Source: Alloalcanivorax venustensis ISO4 (GTDB lineage Bacteria; Pseudomonadota; Gammaproteobacteria; Pseudomonadales; Alcanivoracaceae). From it: DNA of 64,000 nt. How positions within the stretch are numbered: position 1 is the first letter of the stretch; the number at the start of each line of letters is the position of its first letter. This document shows, in pieces, positions 50,734 through 59,714 of the stretch. A program made the position numbers and the translations under genes. The notes below the pieces were generated by a model. It worked only from the letters and a program-made list of their open reading frames with translations, ran no database searches and was not told the DNA's origin. The stretch is taken from NCBI RefSeq assembly GCF_015356855.1, contig NZ_ARXR01000007.1, positions 62,001 through 126,000 on the forward strand, in the 5' to 3' direction.

Positions 50734-51156
50734 AAACACTTTGGCAGGTAAGCTGGCTGTAGCTTAATCAGGGCATATCTCAAGGTCTATCGTAGATACA
50801 GCCGCTCTTAGCAATACCGTTACTGAGCCTGAAACTCCGATACTGACGTAGATGTGGCCCATGAATAGACATACTGAAGAGACGGACCTTCAAGTCTTGA
50901 TTTACAAGGGAAGAATGGTGGGCCCAGCAGGACTTGAACGCTATGTCTAAGTCTTTGAATCCAAAGGGCTAATTAATAGGTGATTCTTTTTATACCCGCA
51001 TCCGTACCCATAAAGAAAGTGGGTCAAACATCCGCATTGGTTCAATGCCAAGAAGGCCGGCTTGGTTCCACTGGCCAGGCCTTGCAGACGCATGCGTGCA
51101 GTGCCGGTATGCTAGCCTTAATCGTTCACTAATCCAACAGCGGTGGGGGCCGTAAC
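50734..51156. other. Non-coding region with tRNA 3'-end remnant
   Basis: No gene supported. It holds the tRNA-like remnant at 50916-50939 and the upstream region of the gene at 51157. A minus-strand frame at 50990-51184 has no ribosome site or similarity. Confidence 0.5.
50916..50939 (-). repeat. tRNA 3'-end-like remnant (possible att site)
   Basis: On the minus strand it reads GTTCAAGTCCTGCTGGGCCCACCA, the T-loop, acceptor strand and CCA of a tRNA. The matching T-stem 5' arm and acceptor 5' strand are missing; upstream a CTTTGGATTCAAAG stem-loop recalls an anticodon arm but is not convincing. It resembles the scar left where an element integrated in a tRNA gene. No second copy was found in the window. 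Confidence 0.5.
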
Positions 51157-52635
51157 ATGACTCGCAATTATGCTTTAGTTCCACTCGCTTATTTGGCTAG
51201 CGCCATTGGGTGCAGCTTGTCATCACTAGTGAAACTCATAGCTAAAGGCGAGGTCGAGTTGGATGTGTTTCGGCGTATCGTACCTCGTACGGCATTCACT
51301 ATATTAAAAAACCACACCGTCAACTCTGAGCCCTATAACATCCCTTTACTAGGTGGGGTAACAAACCATCATCAACCGGATATCTATGCTCTTTCCTTGC
51401 CCAAAGTGAGCCTGATAAAACTCGCTGCGGAATCGCGTGCGACTATACGATTCTTTTCTGGTGGCCTAGCTGCATCAGAGGGCAACCCTCATAGAGTCTA
51501 TGCGATTGATAAAAATTACCTCTCTGAATATCCGGCCCCTGTTTCACCTGAAAAGATCTTTATACGAGATAAAGGTGAGGCGTCTGAATATACGAATCAT
51601 AAAGTATCTCCTCACGCAGAGCGTGACGTCGAGAAAATGAAGTTATTTGAAGGCGGTTTGGTTTCTATAAGTTGGAACTGCCGTTTGCCGATCCGAACGG
51701 CCACACGGGTCATGCCGAAGCTGCGAGTAGTCGAGACAAAAGCGTGGTTTGCCGGTGGTAGCGCGGGTAGCATTGCCGCGCCTGAAAAGGAGGGCGCGAC
51801 TACTAGCGATTATGTGCCCTTCCATCGGCAGGAGGTTTGGCTAGGGGGATACGATCAGCCCATCTGCATACAAGAGGCCGACAGCAGCTTCTTTCCACCG
51901 AAGAGTCCTGCGAGCCCGCTGCGCTACCCCAAATTTTATCCAGAGCAGGGGTACGAAAAACCTGCAGCAACGGACGTCCACTTAGATGATTTGCACATCC
52001 TATTCGTCGATGGGATTGAGGTTTTAGAAAGAATATATAAAGAAAGAGAAGACGAAGAAGGAAAAGTAATACGGGATTTTGAGAAAAAAGTTAAAGTTCT
52101 GCTCGACGATAGAGACTTCTCGGTAGTGGCGCCGTCGGATCAAGAAGAGCAGCAAAAATGGTTGGAAGCTGGAAAATATGCAGATAATTTAATTCGACAG
52201 CAGGTTGACTCCAGCATTGATTTATCTGCCTTTTATAAATTAGCTCATGTGGTCGCCGCAGCACGTTTTTCCTGGCAAGAAACTGAAGTGAAATCGGAGT
52301 GTAATGCCGGTCGGCTTAAGACTCTTTTAAAAAAGGACGGCGTCATAGGGCGTAAAAAGGCCGATGTCTTGTCGCCCCTGGTTCGAAGAAGTGTGGACTC
52401 ATCCAGATCTCTTTATAAAAAGAAACATGACCAAGATAATTGCATATTAAGCACGCATCTTCGGTCTATTCTCGAAATAGTTAGGCAGCTATTAGAAATA
52501 AGAAAACAGGAGCAGCTGTGCCGCATGGACATGAAGACGAAGATGGATGAGCTACTCAAATTTTATAAGATAGACGCAGAGGAAGCGTCGGACGCGTTGT
52601 ATGACATCCTTATCCCAAAAGAGATGTTTAAATGA
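51157..52635 (+). CDS. Unrecognised 492-residue protein of the accessory unit
   Basis: The N-terminus (residues about 8-35: PLAYLASAIGCSLSSLVKLI) looks like a small helical HTH-type segment. A middle portion without a recognisable fold follows, and then a charged, helix-rich C-terminal third (acidic/lysine-rich, KEREDEEGKV and DFEKKVKVL). No Walker, HUH, tyrosine-recombinase or nuclease motif is seen. The gene is clearly lower in GC than backbone genes and uses A/T-ending codons. It stands between a tRNA-like scar and AlpA. It may be an accessory or cargo protein of the mobile unit. Family not known to me. Confidence 0.7.
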   Translation: MTRNYALVPLAYLASAIGCSLSSLVKLIAKGEVELDVFRRIVPRTAFTILKNHTVNSEPYNIPLLGGVTNHHQPDIYALSLPKVSLIKLAAESRATIRFFSGGLAASEGNPHRVYAIDKNYLSEYPAPVSPEKIFIRDKGEASEYTNHKVSPHAERDVEKMKLFEGGLVSISWNCRLPIRTATRVMPKLRVVETKAWFAGGSAGSIAAPEKEGATTSDYVPFHRQEVWLGGYDQPICIQEADSSFFPPKSPASPLRYPKFYPEQGYEKPAATDVHLDDLHILFVDGIEVLERIYKEREDEEGKVIRDFEKKVKVLLDDRDFSVVAPSDQEEQQKWLEAGKYADNLIRQQVDSSIDLSAFYKLAHVVAAARFSWQETEVKSECNAGRLKTLLKKDGVIGRKKADVLSPLVRRSVDSSRSLYKKKHDQDNCILSTHLRSILEIVRQLLEIRKQEQLCRMDMKTKMDELLKFYKIDAEEASDALYDILIPKEMFK

Positions 52636-52764
52636 TTGACGCATAACCTGTTGATTGTAAAGGAATAAAAATCCGGGATTGCAGTATTTTCCCCCTTTTC
52701 CCTCTTTTTGGAGGCGGCTTCGCCGATACCGTCTGATCTCCAATATAAAGATTAGGAGATCACT

Positions 52765-53004
52765 GTGATCGAACCAGTAAAGCACCAAAACCATGTCATC
52801 AGGATGCAGGCCCTATGCCGAATGGTGGGCTTGTCGAAGTCCTCGATTTACGCACGTCTTGACCCTGGCTCTCCATACTACGATGAGACTTTCCCCAAGG
52901 GATTTAAGATCGGTAACTCAGGCCGTTGCCGAGCTCGCGGGTGGTATGAGGCTGATGTCGTACGCTGGGTGAATGCCCAGGCAGGCAAGGAGGTGCTGTC
53001 GTGA
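52765..53004 (+). CDS. AlpA-family phage/element regulator 1
   Basis: Protein of 79 residues with an AlpA-type HTH: IRMQALCRMVGLSKSSIYAR, FPKGFKIGNSGRCRARGWYE and VVRWVNAQ. GTG start follows AGGAGA. AlpA proteins activate excision or replication genes of satellite elements. Its stop overlaps the DUF3987 gene by four bases (GTGA), so the two are coupled. A GATCAC-T-GTGATC palindrome (52758-52770) covers its start. Confidence 0.85.
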   Translation: MIEPVKHQNHVIRMQALCRMVGLSKSSIYARLDPGSPYYDETFPKGFKIGNSGRCRARGWYEADVVRWVNAQAGKEVLS

Positions 53005-54410
53005 GCGACGATCTAATTCCGCATGACCGCGCGCACTTTATCATCCATCGTCTCCCGCTGCTTGGCGAAGCCATTCACGAGGCGACTCTGCTCTTCCAAG
53101 CACCACGACGGATGGTCGAGATCGCGGCGTTTGGCGCGATCTCGACCGTCGGCCAGTACCTCGTAGATGTAAAGACGCCGCACCAGGTCGTCGGTCCTGT
53201 ATCGCTTGCTACGTTGACGATCGCTGGATCAGGCGAGAGGAAGTCGGCAGTACAGCGCTGCTTCTTCGAGACTATACGGAGAAACGATGACATTGTGGAG
53301 GACCTCTTCGCTGAGGACCTTAATGAGTACGAGGCCAACCTCTCAGAATGGAAATCGAAGCAAAGGAAACTCGAGAGGGCGATGCGGTCTGGTCATGCAT
53401 CCGCTAAAAACGAACTAGAGAGTCATATAGCGGCCCGGCCTGTACGGCCCCGTAAGCTTATACTAATTTATGAAGACGTTACGCCGATGGCTATGTTGTC
53501 CGGCATTCATGAAACCGGTGTGGGAGGACTGGTTACAAGTGAAGGGTCGGTCATGACCGAAGGGCGAACTTACGACAGTGTTCCTCACATGAATGCGTTG
53601 CACAGTGGAGATTCTGTCATGATAACCCGCGTCAATAAGCCGTCCCTTAGAATTAAAAACGCAAGGCTGACGATGTCAGTGATGATTCAGCCTGTGTTTT
53701 TTGAAGGTGCCACCGGAAAGAAATGGGAAAAAATATATGGGTCCGGTCACTGGTCCCGCTTTCTGATCTGCTATGACAAATCGACCATGGGGCAGCGCTT
53801 CTCGAATGGGCGATCCCACGCAACTGATCACATCGCTAAGTACAATAAGAGGATGATTGAATTGATCGACCAGCTTCATGCTGCTTGGAAGCAGCCAGGC
53901 TTCCAACGTAAAGTTCTGGAGTTTACCCCTGAAGCAGCCGATTTGTGGGTGAAAACAGCTGATGAGATCGAGGGCCAGCTGTCTCCTGGAGGATTTTACG
54001 AGCAGGTGCAGGACCATGGCTCTAAGCTGGCGGAGATGATCGCTAGACTGGCAGCGCTCCTCCACCTCTTCGAAGGTTTTGATGGAGGTATATCTGTTGA
54101 CACATTGAGAGTAGCAATGGAGGTTTGCCGAGACTGTTCGCATGATTACGTTAAGATCTTTTCGAAGCCTCCCCAGGAGGAGTCGGACGCCTATGTTCTC
54201 AATCAATTTTTCGATAAGTATCGCTCTATGAACCAATGGCATTTGCCTAAGAATACGGCGCGTCAAATCTGTCCTAACAGTCTCAGGAAAGACCGTAGGT
54301 TCTATATCGCGCTGGAGAGGTTGAGGCTCGACGGTCAGATATCGATATACCTTTGCCCACACACTAGGAAAGAAATGATTTGGCTTGCCCCTGCTGCCGC
54401 CTACGTTTGA
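53001..54410 (+). CDS. DUF3987 domain protein (replication-type ATPase)
   Basis: Protein of 469 residues. The DUF3987 family has a RecA-like core with a degenerate Walker A; here LTIAGSGERKSAVQRCFFET (about residues 72-91). An acidic EDVTPMAML follows about 90 residues later, and RLAALLHLFEG is near the end, all of which fit. It is a presumed helicase/primase-associated ATPase of plasmids and integrated elements. It is encoded immediately after AlpA and faces the convergent Gp2-like gene with an eight-base gap. Confidence 0.8.
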   Translation: MSDDLIPHDRAHFIIHRLPLLGEAIHEATLLFQAPRRMVEIAAFGAISTVGQYLVDVKTPHQVVGPVSLATLTIAGSGERKSAVQRCFFETIRRNDDIVEDLFAEDLNEYEANLSEWKSKQRKLERAMRSGHASAKNELESHIAARPVRPRKLILIYEDVTPMAMLSGIHETGVGGLVTSEGSVMTEGRTYDSVPHMNALHSGDSVMITRVNKPSLRIKNARLTMSVMIQPVFFEGATGKKWEKIYGSGHWSRFLICYDKSTMGQRFSNGRSHATDHIAKYNKRMIELIDQLHAAWKQPGFQRKVLEFTPEAADLWVKTADEIEGQLSPGGFYEQVQDHGSKLAEMIARLAALLHLFEGFDGGISVDTLRVAMEVCRDCSHDYVKIFSKPPQEESDAYVLNQFFDKYRSMNQWHLPKNTARQICPNSLRKDRRFYIALERLRLDGQISIYLCPHTRKEMIWLAPAAAYV

Positions 54411-54418
54411 TAGGCATC

Positions 54419-55564
54419 TTAGGGCGCCCTGCGCGACAGGGCGTCCTGGTCAATCCCGGTATTCGTGCGGATACCTCTATATCTCGGCCCTCGAACGATT
54501 CGCAGTGAGCGGATTCTCGTGTCCTGAGTGACCCTTATGCTTTGCTGCTCTTTTCCGAGATAGTTGACAAGCGTATTTAGATTCGCATGTTGTAAAGGAT
54601 CGCCCGGCCGGAACGACCCTATAGCCAAGTGGTCCTCATGTATCCCCAGCCTGCTAGCGAGCTGACGCCGAGCACTGGCGCTGTTCACGTTGAAGCCGCT
54701 GCCGCCCCCCTTAGTGACCACCTTGATCCAGTAGTTAAGGATGTATTTCCCTTTGAGCATATCCTTGTGCACCAGGTCGCCGTCATAGATGAAATAGCCG
54801 TGCCAGTGGTATCCCTTCTCTGGCCCATATTCGATCTTCAGGACCGCCAGCACCAGCCCGCCGAAATGACGCTTATTGTGGCGCATGCTTCTCACCATTC
54901 GGTCTAGGTCCGATGAGATGCGGTCGGGAGTGACCGTGGGCCTGACTGATTGAAGATAGTTGCCGTCGACACGTATCAGGCGTGCTCGTTTGCATAAAGA
55001 GAGAGCGTCCTTCACAGCCGCGTCGATAGCTTCAACGCGCCTCTGTCTCCTGATCCTGAGGTTGCTTCTGTACCTTCGCATCTCGGGCGTGATAAGCCGC
55101 TGCCTGATCTGTCGCAGGTACTCAAGGTAGTGCTCATGTACCGTCTTCCCATCTATGTTGGTGTGTAAAGGGAGCCCTGCCAGTGCGCCAACACCCATCC
55201 TCTCGTTTACTCCAAGTAGAACGTCAATATCGCGATCAATCTCATAGCCTGCAAAGTAGTCCCTGGTTAGCAACGCGCAGGACTCCACCAGCCGCGTCTT
55301 CTCGTTGCGGATGCGCTTTATCAACCCCTGGCCGGTTTCCTGGCGTCGGCTGATAACCAGTCGCTTCTTGTGGAGTATTTCGTCAAGCAGTTTGGTAACG
55401 TCCCGCAGCGCCTCCGCCGAATGCGGTGGATTCACGAGGTAGGTGGTGTCCGCGTTGTCGTTTGGGTTGTAGACGTCCAGACCCTTGTCTCGGGTTAGAT
55501 GGAAGTGGCTCAGAGCATCAAGTTGGCGCTGCGCTTCAGGCGATATGTGGTGCTGTTCGCACAT
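54419..55564 (-). CDS. Inovirus Gp2 / YagK-YfjJ-like replication protein
   Basis: Protein of 381 residues from ATG 55564, selected since GGAG lies six bases before it; an upstream ATG at 55669 has no ribosome site. The central domain carries LVLAVLKIEYGPEKGYHWHGYF with the H-x-H of HUH-type or Gp2 proteins, then GKYILNYWIKVV. The N-terminal region is basic and coiled. It is a probable initiator of rolling-circle-type replication or transfer of the element. It is convergent with the DUF3987 gene. Confidence 0.78.
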   Translation of the reverse strand: MCEQHHISPEAQRQLDALSHFHLTRDKGLDVYNPNDNADTTYLVNPPHSAEALRDVTKLLDEILHKKRLVISRRQETGQGLIKRIRNEKTRLVESCALLTRDYFAGYEIDRDIDVLLGVNERMGVGALAGLPLHTNIDGKTVHEHYLEYLRQIRQRLITPEMRRYRSNLRIRRQRRVEAIDAAVKDALSLCKRARLIRVDGNYLQSVRPTVTPDRISSDLDRMVRSMRHNKRHFGGLVLAVLKIEYGPEKGYHWHGYFIYDGDLVHKDMLKGKYILNYWIKVVTKGGGSGFNVNSASARRQLASRLGIHEDHLAIGSFRPGDPLQHANLNTLVNYLGKEQQSIRVTQDTRIRSLRIVRGPRYRGIRTNTGIDQDALSRRAP

Positions 55565-55999
55565 ACCTGTCTCCAGATTCCGATGGTTTGGTGAGATCGC
55601 TGGGTAGTCAGAACAGGCCATTGAGGAGGGGGGGGCTTTTACAGATAAGCGGGGTAGAGCGGCCATCATTTATATTAATCAAAGTTAAAGAATAGATAGG
55701 TCCTGGCTTTCGATGGGCCTGTGTGGTTCTGAGAGCCCCATGAATGCTGGTTTCCCCTCTCTATACTATGGGGATCCGGTGTACGTTCTTACGCAGCGGG
55801 CTGGGCACTGGTAAAAGGCCTGACCTGCCGTCGGGCATGGGCCGATATTGGTGCGGTCAGATAAAGGGATAGAGTAAAATGCCGCTATTCCGCTACACGT
55901 AGCGGAAATAGCAGGTTTTCTTAAACAGGTACCGTGGTTTTCCGGTTTCTTCGCTGATTGTCTGGCTGGCCCTGTGCCCCGATTATGGAGAGGCATCGA
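55565..55999. other. Upstream region of Gp2-like gene and second AlpA
   Basis: No gene supported in this 435-base divergent region. It contains the hairpin at 55884-55912 and the ribosome site of AlpA 2. A frame on the minus strand (55766-55996) lacks any signal. Confidence 0.5.
55884..55912. repeat. Long hairpin GCTATTCCGCTA / TAGCGGAAATAGC
   Basis: Perfect inner stem CCGCTA-CACG-TAGCGG extended by GCTATT/AAATAGC with a one-base bulge, giving a stem of about 12 pairs. It sits between the initiator-like gene and the second AlpA, the position expected of a nicking origin. Confidence 0.55.
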
Positions 56000-56197
56000 A
56001 TGCGATTCATGCGTCTATCGGAAGTGATTGCTATAACCGGGCTTTGCCGGTCCTCTATTTACAATCGAATGGCGCTCGGCCAATTCCCAAGATCCGTTTC
56101 TTTGGGTGGGCGCGCTGTTGCCTGGGTGTCAGACGAGGTCGACCACTGGATGGCGGCCAGGATAGAGGAGCGGGATAGTCACAAAAGCAGTGACTAA
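56000..56197 (+). CDS. AlpA-family regulator 2
   Basis: Protein of 65 residues. MRFMRLSEVIAITGLCRSSI, then YNRMALGQFPRSVSLGGRAV and a WVSDEVDHWM end match AlpA. The ATG at 56000 has GGAGAGG at six bases. It lies at the right edge of the accessory unit; the backbone-like phosphatase gene starts 106 bases downstream. Confidence 0.85.
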   Translation: MRFMRLSEVIAITGLCRSSIYNRMALGQFPRSVSLGGRAVAWVSDEVDHWMAARIEERDSHKSSD

Positions 56198-56303
56198 CCT
56201 GCCTTCTGCGCCGATTCGCGACCTGTTCGTCCGTTCAGTCTTCACCCTCCACCGCCAACCGCCTAAGCTCTGCCCCGGACAGGACGTCATTTTGGGGGAA
56301 GTC

Positions 56304-57230
56304 GTGTACGACATTATTGGGGATATCCACGGTCACGCAGGGCCGTTGAAGCGGCTGCTGGATCGGCTGGGCTATGTGGAGTCCGCCGGCGTGTGGCGCC
56401 ACTCTTCCCGCCGCGCACTTTTCCTGGGCGATTACATCGATCGGGGGCCGGAGCAGGTGGAGGTGGTGCGTATCGTGCGCGCCATGGTGGATGCCGGCGA
56501 GGCGCTGGCGATCATGGGTAATCACGAATTCAATGCCGTGGCTTGGGCTACGCCTGACCCACACCAAGCCGGCGCCTACCTGCGCCCGCATTCCGCCAAG
56601 AACCGACACCAACACAGGGCATTTCTGGACCAGGTGGAAGAGGACTCCCGCCTCCACCACGAGATGCTGGACTGGTTCCGTACCCTGCCGCTCTATCTGG
56701 AGCTCCCTGAACTGCGCGCCGTCCACGCCTGTTGGCACCCGGAGCAGCTCGGGCGCCTCAGGCCCTATTTGGATCGTGGCGGCCGGTTGCGCGACAACGC
56801 TTGGGTCGCCGCTGCCACCAAGGGCGAGCCTCTGTTCGAGGCGGTGGAAACCGTTCTCAAAGGCCTGGAGGCGGCATTGCCGGACGGCGCGGCTTTCCAT
56901 GACAAGGACGGCCACCCGCGCCGTGAGATCCGCACGCGTTGGTGGCAAGACTCACCTGCCAGCTATCGAGATCTGGCTCTGGTTCCCGAGGCCACCCTGG
57001 CCAGCGTCCCGGATACGCCCGTCGCCGATGGGCTGCTGCCTGGTTATGACGGCGAGAAGCCGGTTTTCATTGGTCATTATTGGTTGCGTGGCGAGCCGCG
57101 CCCGCTCACGGCGGACGTGGCTTGCCTTGATTACAGCGTCGCCGCCCGGCAAGGGGGCCGGTTGGCGGCGTATCGGTGGGATGGCCGCCACCCGTTGAGC
57201 CCGGAGAGGTTCACCTGGGTGGAGGCCTGA
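56304..57230 (+). CDS. ApaH/PrpE-type metallophosphoesterase
   Basis: Protein of 308 residues from GTG 56304 after GGGGGAA. Phosphoesterase motifs: YDIIGDIHGHAGPL (GDIHG), FLGDYIDRGP (GDYVDRG), IMGNHEFNAV (GNHE) and FIGHYWLRG (GHY). The layout matches bis(5'-nucleosyl)-tetraphosphatase-like and Ser/Thr phosphatase-like proteins of bacteria. Substrate could be Ap4A or phosphoproteins. High-GC codon use returns here, marking the end of the accessory zone. Confidence 0.9.
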   Translation: MYDIIGDIHGHAGPLKRLLDRLGYVESAGVWRHSSRRALFLGDYIDRGPEQVEVVRIVRAMVDAGEALAIMGNHEFNAVAWATPDPHQAGAYLRPHSAKNRHQHRAFLDQVEEDSRLHHEMLDWFRTLPLYLELPELRAVHACWHPEQLGRLRPYLDRGGRLRDNAWVAAATKGEPLFEAVETVLKGLEAALPDGAAFHDKDGHPRREIRTRWWQDSPASYRDLALVPEATLASVPDTPVADGLLPGYDGEKPVFIGHYWLRGEPRPLTADVACLDYSVAARQGGRLAAYRWDGRHPLSPERFTWVEA

Positions 57231-57286
57231 TAAACGCCGCCGGAGAGGCGGTAATGGAAGTTGATAACCATAAAAAGGAGAACGCA

Positions 57287-58066
57287 ATGAAGGTGTTTAA
57301 TGCACTCGGCAAAATGCTCTGGGCCGTGCCTCTGGTTGTGGGGCTGGCGGCCTGTGGTGGCGACAGTAGCGATTCGAACGGCATGCTGCCCGACACGAGC
57401 GACCCGGCGCCAGAAGGCTTTTACGCGGGGACCAGCGACCTTGGCGCGCAACTGATCGGCGTGGTGCTGGATAATGGTGATTACTATGTCCTGTACGGCG
57501 AGGACAGTGGCGGCATCTATAAGCTTGAAGGGGTTGTTCAAGGCCGGGGCACCGCGCGCGGCGACCGCTTCACTTCCTCAAACGCCCGTGACTTCAACTT
57601 CGTGGATGGCCAAGTCTATGAAGGCAGCCTGGATGCGACCTTTACGCGCAAGCAGAACCTTACCGGTGAAGTCGTGGAGGACGGAAGCGGGGACGAGGTC
57701 GGGTTCAGCTTGGCCTATGAAGACAGTTACGAGCAGACTCCGGACCTGACCGAGGATGCTGGCACCTATGAGGGTACGGCCCTGAACCCGGGCGGCCAGG
57801 GCGATGCTGAGGTTGATATCGATGCTCAGGGCAACTTCTCAGGCGTGGACGACTTCGGATGCACGTTCAACGGCACAGTGGCCGCCCGAGAAAGTGGCGA
57901 CGTCTATAACCTGAACGTAACGTTTGACGGTGGTACCTGTACCTATGATGGAGAGACACTGCAGGGCATCGCGATTGCGCAGGATGGGGATTTGATTGCT
58001 GTGGCGCCCACTGCGGATCGGACCGGCGGCATCTTCTTTATCGGTCAGATCCCGCCCGTGATTTGA
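57287..58066 (+). CDS. Lipoprotein of unknown function
   Basis: Protein of 259 residues. A lipoprotein signal (LVVGLAACGGD) precedes a beta-rich body with two similar halves: NGDYYVLYGED with GVVQGRGTARGD, and FSGVDDFGCTFNGTV with VTFDGGTCTYDG, resembling repeats of eight-strand units. Two cysteines in the second half could form a disulfide. ATG follows AAGGAG. No function recognised. Confidence 0.8.
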   Translation: MKVFNALGKMLWAVPLVVGLAACGGDSSDSNGMLPDTSDPAPEGFYAGTSDLGAQLIGVVLDNGDYYVLYGEDSGGIYKLEGVVQGRGTARGDRFTSSNARDFNFVDGQVYEGSLDATFTRKQNLTGEVVEDGSGDEVGFSLAYEDSYEQTPDLTEDAGTYEGTALNPGGQGDAEVDIDAQGNFSGVDDFGCTFNGTVAARESGDVYNLNVTFDGGTCTYDGETLQGIAIAQDGDLIAVAPTADRTGGIFFIGQIPPVI

Positions 58067-58073
58067 TCGTTGA

Positions 58074-58097
58074 CCGGCCCCGTTCAGCCGGGGCCGG
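58074..58097. terminator. GC-rich hairpin between convergent genes
   Basis: CCGGCCCCG-TTCAGC-CGGGGCCGG, nine perfect pairs, eight bases after the lipoprotein stop and ahead of the convergent hydrolase gene. No T run. Confidence 0.6.
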
Positions 58098-58139
58098 CTA
58101 CGACATGGCAAAGCGGTTTGCCCGCATGTACGAGTGAAT

Positions 58140-59714
58140 TTAGTTCACCTGCAACCGAGCGAGCACTTCTTTCAGGTTGGGCTTCCAAGCATTGTGCCCA
58201 TCAATGAGATCGGAAAAATCGATATTCCGGACAGAATCATACGAGCAGGATGCGAGGCCGAGCCCAGCGGGCTTCGATAGGCCTACGGTCGTCGATTGAT
58301 AGAGACGCCGAAGTATCTGGTCCTTGCTGGAGTAGCAGTTATAAATCCCTTCTGAGACCGCAGACGCAGCCGAATCCCAGGATTCCACATCAGTTCGCCC
58401 AACCGCACCGCCCATGAGAATGGCTTTATCAACAAAGCGTTTCTCGGGATCTTTGGTGGCCAGGGCCAGCAGCGCAAAGAAAACCACGCGGGCACCCAGC
58501 GAGTGCCCCATGAGTGTGAACGTCTGCCCTTCCGTACGGCTGATGGCTTCGGCCAGCAAAGTGCCGGCCTTTTCGGCGTTTAGCATTGCCGAGTGCCAAG
58601 GATTGCTGGCAATTTCGCTGGCCGTGAGAGCGTGGCCAACCAAGGACACGTTCTTGGCAGTTTGTTTTGACGCAAAGCCGGCTGCTTTGGCGGCCATAGA
58701 CCTTGACAGCCAGTGCCCTCCAGTGCCTGAGAAGGCCTTGCCTAGCTTAAGCAGTGTTTTGGATTCCCAGGACAAATACCAAAGCCCACTGTCCTCGGAA
58801 TAACCTTCCAGGCCTTCGCACCAGTCGTGGCCGTCCTTGTCGTTCTCCGTCATAAAGCCGTTTACAACGACTATCCGATGGCCGCTGTCTTTCACTGGAG
58901 CGCGCCGGTAAAAGAAGCCGTAGTCCGGAATGTCCTTAAGGTAGGAGTTGGCGATGCCGAAACCGGCACGTCCTCCCAACCCTGCCCCGGTGGCTGTGAT
59001 AATACTAAATCCCACTGGTCCGATGGCGGACAATGAAGCGCTGGTGAGTGCTGCGCCACTCAGGCTTGAAATCGCCGTTCCTGTACTGGCGGCACCCAGA
59101 ATGCCGGCGGATCCCAGAGCTGCTGCTATACCGGGAGCCACGAAGACAGCGCCGGTGCCGACAGCCGCCACGCCACCGACGATCATGCTGGCGTTCTTGG
59201 CGAGTCCGTAGAGGTTGCGCGATTTGGGTTCCATCAATCGCCTGAACTCACCGAGTTCTTTGATTTTATCGTGGGCGCGCTCGAAGTTCGGTATGCTGCC
59301 GTCATGTTCTGCGCAAAGCTCGTGGTTCCAGTTATCTTTAAGGAGCTTGGCTATCCTGCTTTTCTTATTTTCGGACGGTTCTGAATCTTCTGCCTTTGAG
59401 ACAGCTTTGGCCATGTTATCGCAGAACCGGCAGGGTAGGGTGCTCAGCTCGCAGTTCTGGCAGACGTATGTAGAGCGGCCCACGGTGCGTTTAACGCTTA
59501 AAACATGATCGCCATGTGTGCCGCACCAAGAACACCATGAGGTGAGGGTCTTCGCCGGTTCCTCTGCGACCTTGTCACGAACACCGTCATAGACTCCTTC
59601 TACAGAGTTCCTACCGATCTCATAGGCGCCTTCCGCGCGGTCCTTTGCTTCATCGTAGACTTGGCCAGCGGCCCGTTGGGCAGCAGTTAGGCCTTTTTTG
59701 GCTTTATCGAGCAC
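58140..59714 (-). CDS. Zinc-ribbon plus DUF726 alpha/beta-hydrolase membrane protein
   Basis: Protein of 524 residues. A charged helical N-terminus (ARAQRAAGQVY-type, about 1-55) is followed by a Cys-rich cluster (CSWC, CQNC, CRFC, about 60-105), probably two zinc ribbons. A Gly/Ala-rich hydrophobic stretch with several helices (MIVGGVAAVGTGAVFVAPGI and on, about 180-265) leads to an alpha/beta-hydrolase domain with FTLMGHSLGARVVFFAL, the Ser nucleophile elbow, followed by a LMGGAVGRTDVESW segment. The hydrolase part is DUF726-like (TMCO4 family). The glycine-rich membrane stretch before a lipase-like domain could anchor it to or pass it into a membrane. Role unknown. Confidence 0.75.
   Translation of the reverse strand: MLDKAKKGLTAAQRAAGQVYDEAKDRAEGAYEIGRNSVEGVYDGVRDKVAEEPAKTLTSWCSWCGTHGDHVLSVKRTVGRSTYVCQNCELSTLPCRFCDNMAKAVSKAEDSEPSENKKSRIAKLLKDNWNHELCAEHDGSIPNFERAHDKIKELGEFRRLMEPKSRNLYGLAKNASMIVGGVAAVGTGAVFVAPGIAAALGSAGILGAASTGTAISSLSGAALTSASLSAIGPVGFSIITATGAGLGGRAGFGIANSYLKDIPDYGFFYRRAPVKDSGHRIVVVNGFMTENDKDGHDWCEGLEGYSEDSGLWYLSWESKTLLKLGKAFSGTGGHWLSRSMAAKAAGFASKQTAKNVSLVGHALTASEIASNPWHSAMLNAEKAGTLLAEAISRTEGQTFTLMGHSLGARVVFFALLALATKDPEKRFVDKAILMGGAVGRTDVESWDSAASAVSEGIYNCYSSKDQILRRLYQSTTVGLSKPAGLGLASCSYDSVRNIDFSDLIDGHNAWKPNLKEVLARLQVN

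Noticed and set aside
50916-50960. Intact tRNA gene
   Set aside because: Only the 3' half pattern is present; no cloverleaf with D-arm and paired acceptor stem could be formed.
50990-51184. Minus-strand small ORF upstream of the 492-residue gene
   Set aside because: No ribosome site, no similarity, and it overlaps the start of the better-supported plus-strand gene.
51157-52635. Integrase of the accessory unit
   Set aside because: No R...HxxR...Y or serine-recombinase motif is visible in the protein, so it was left as unknown.
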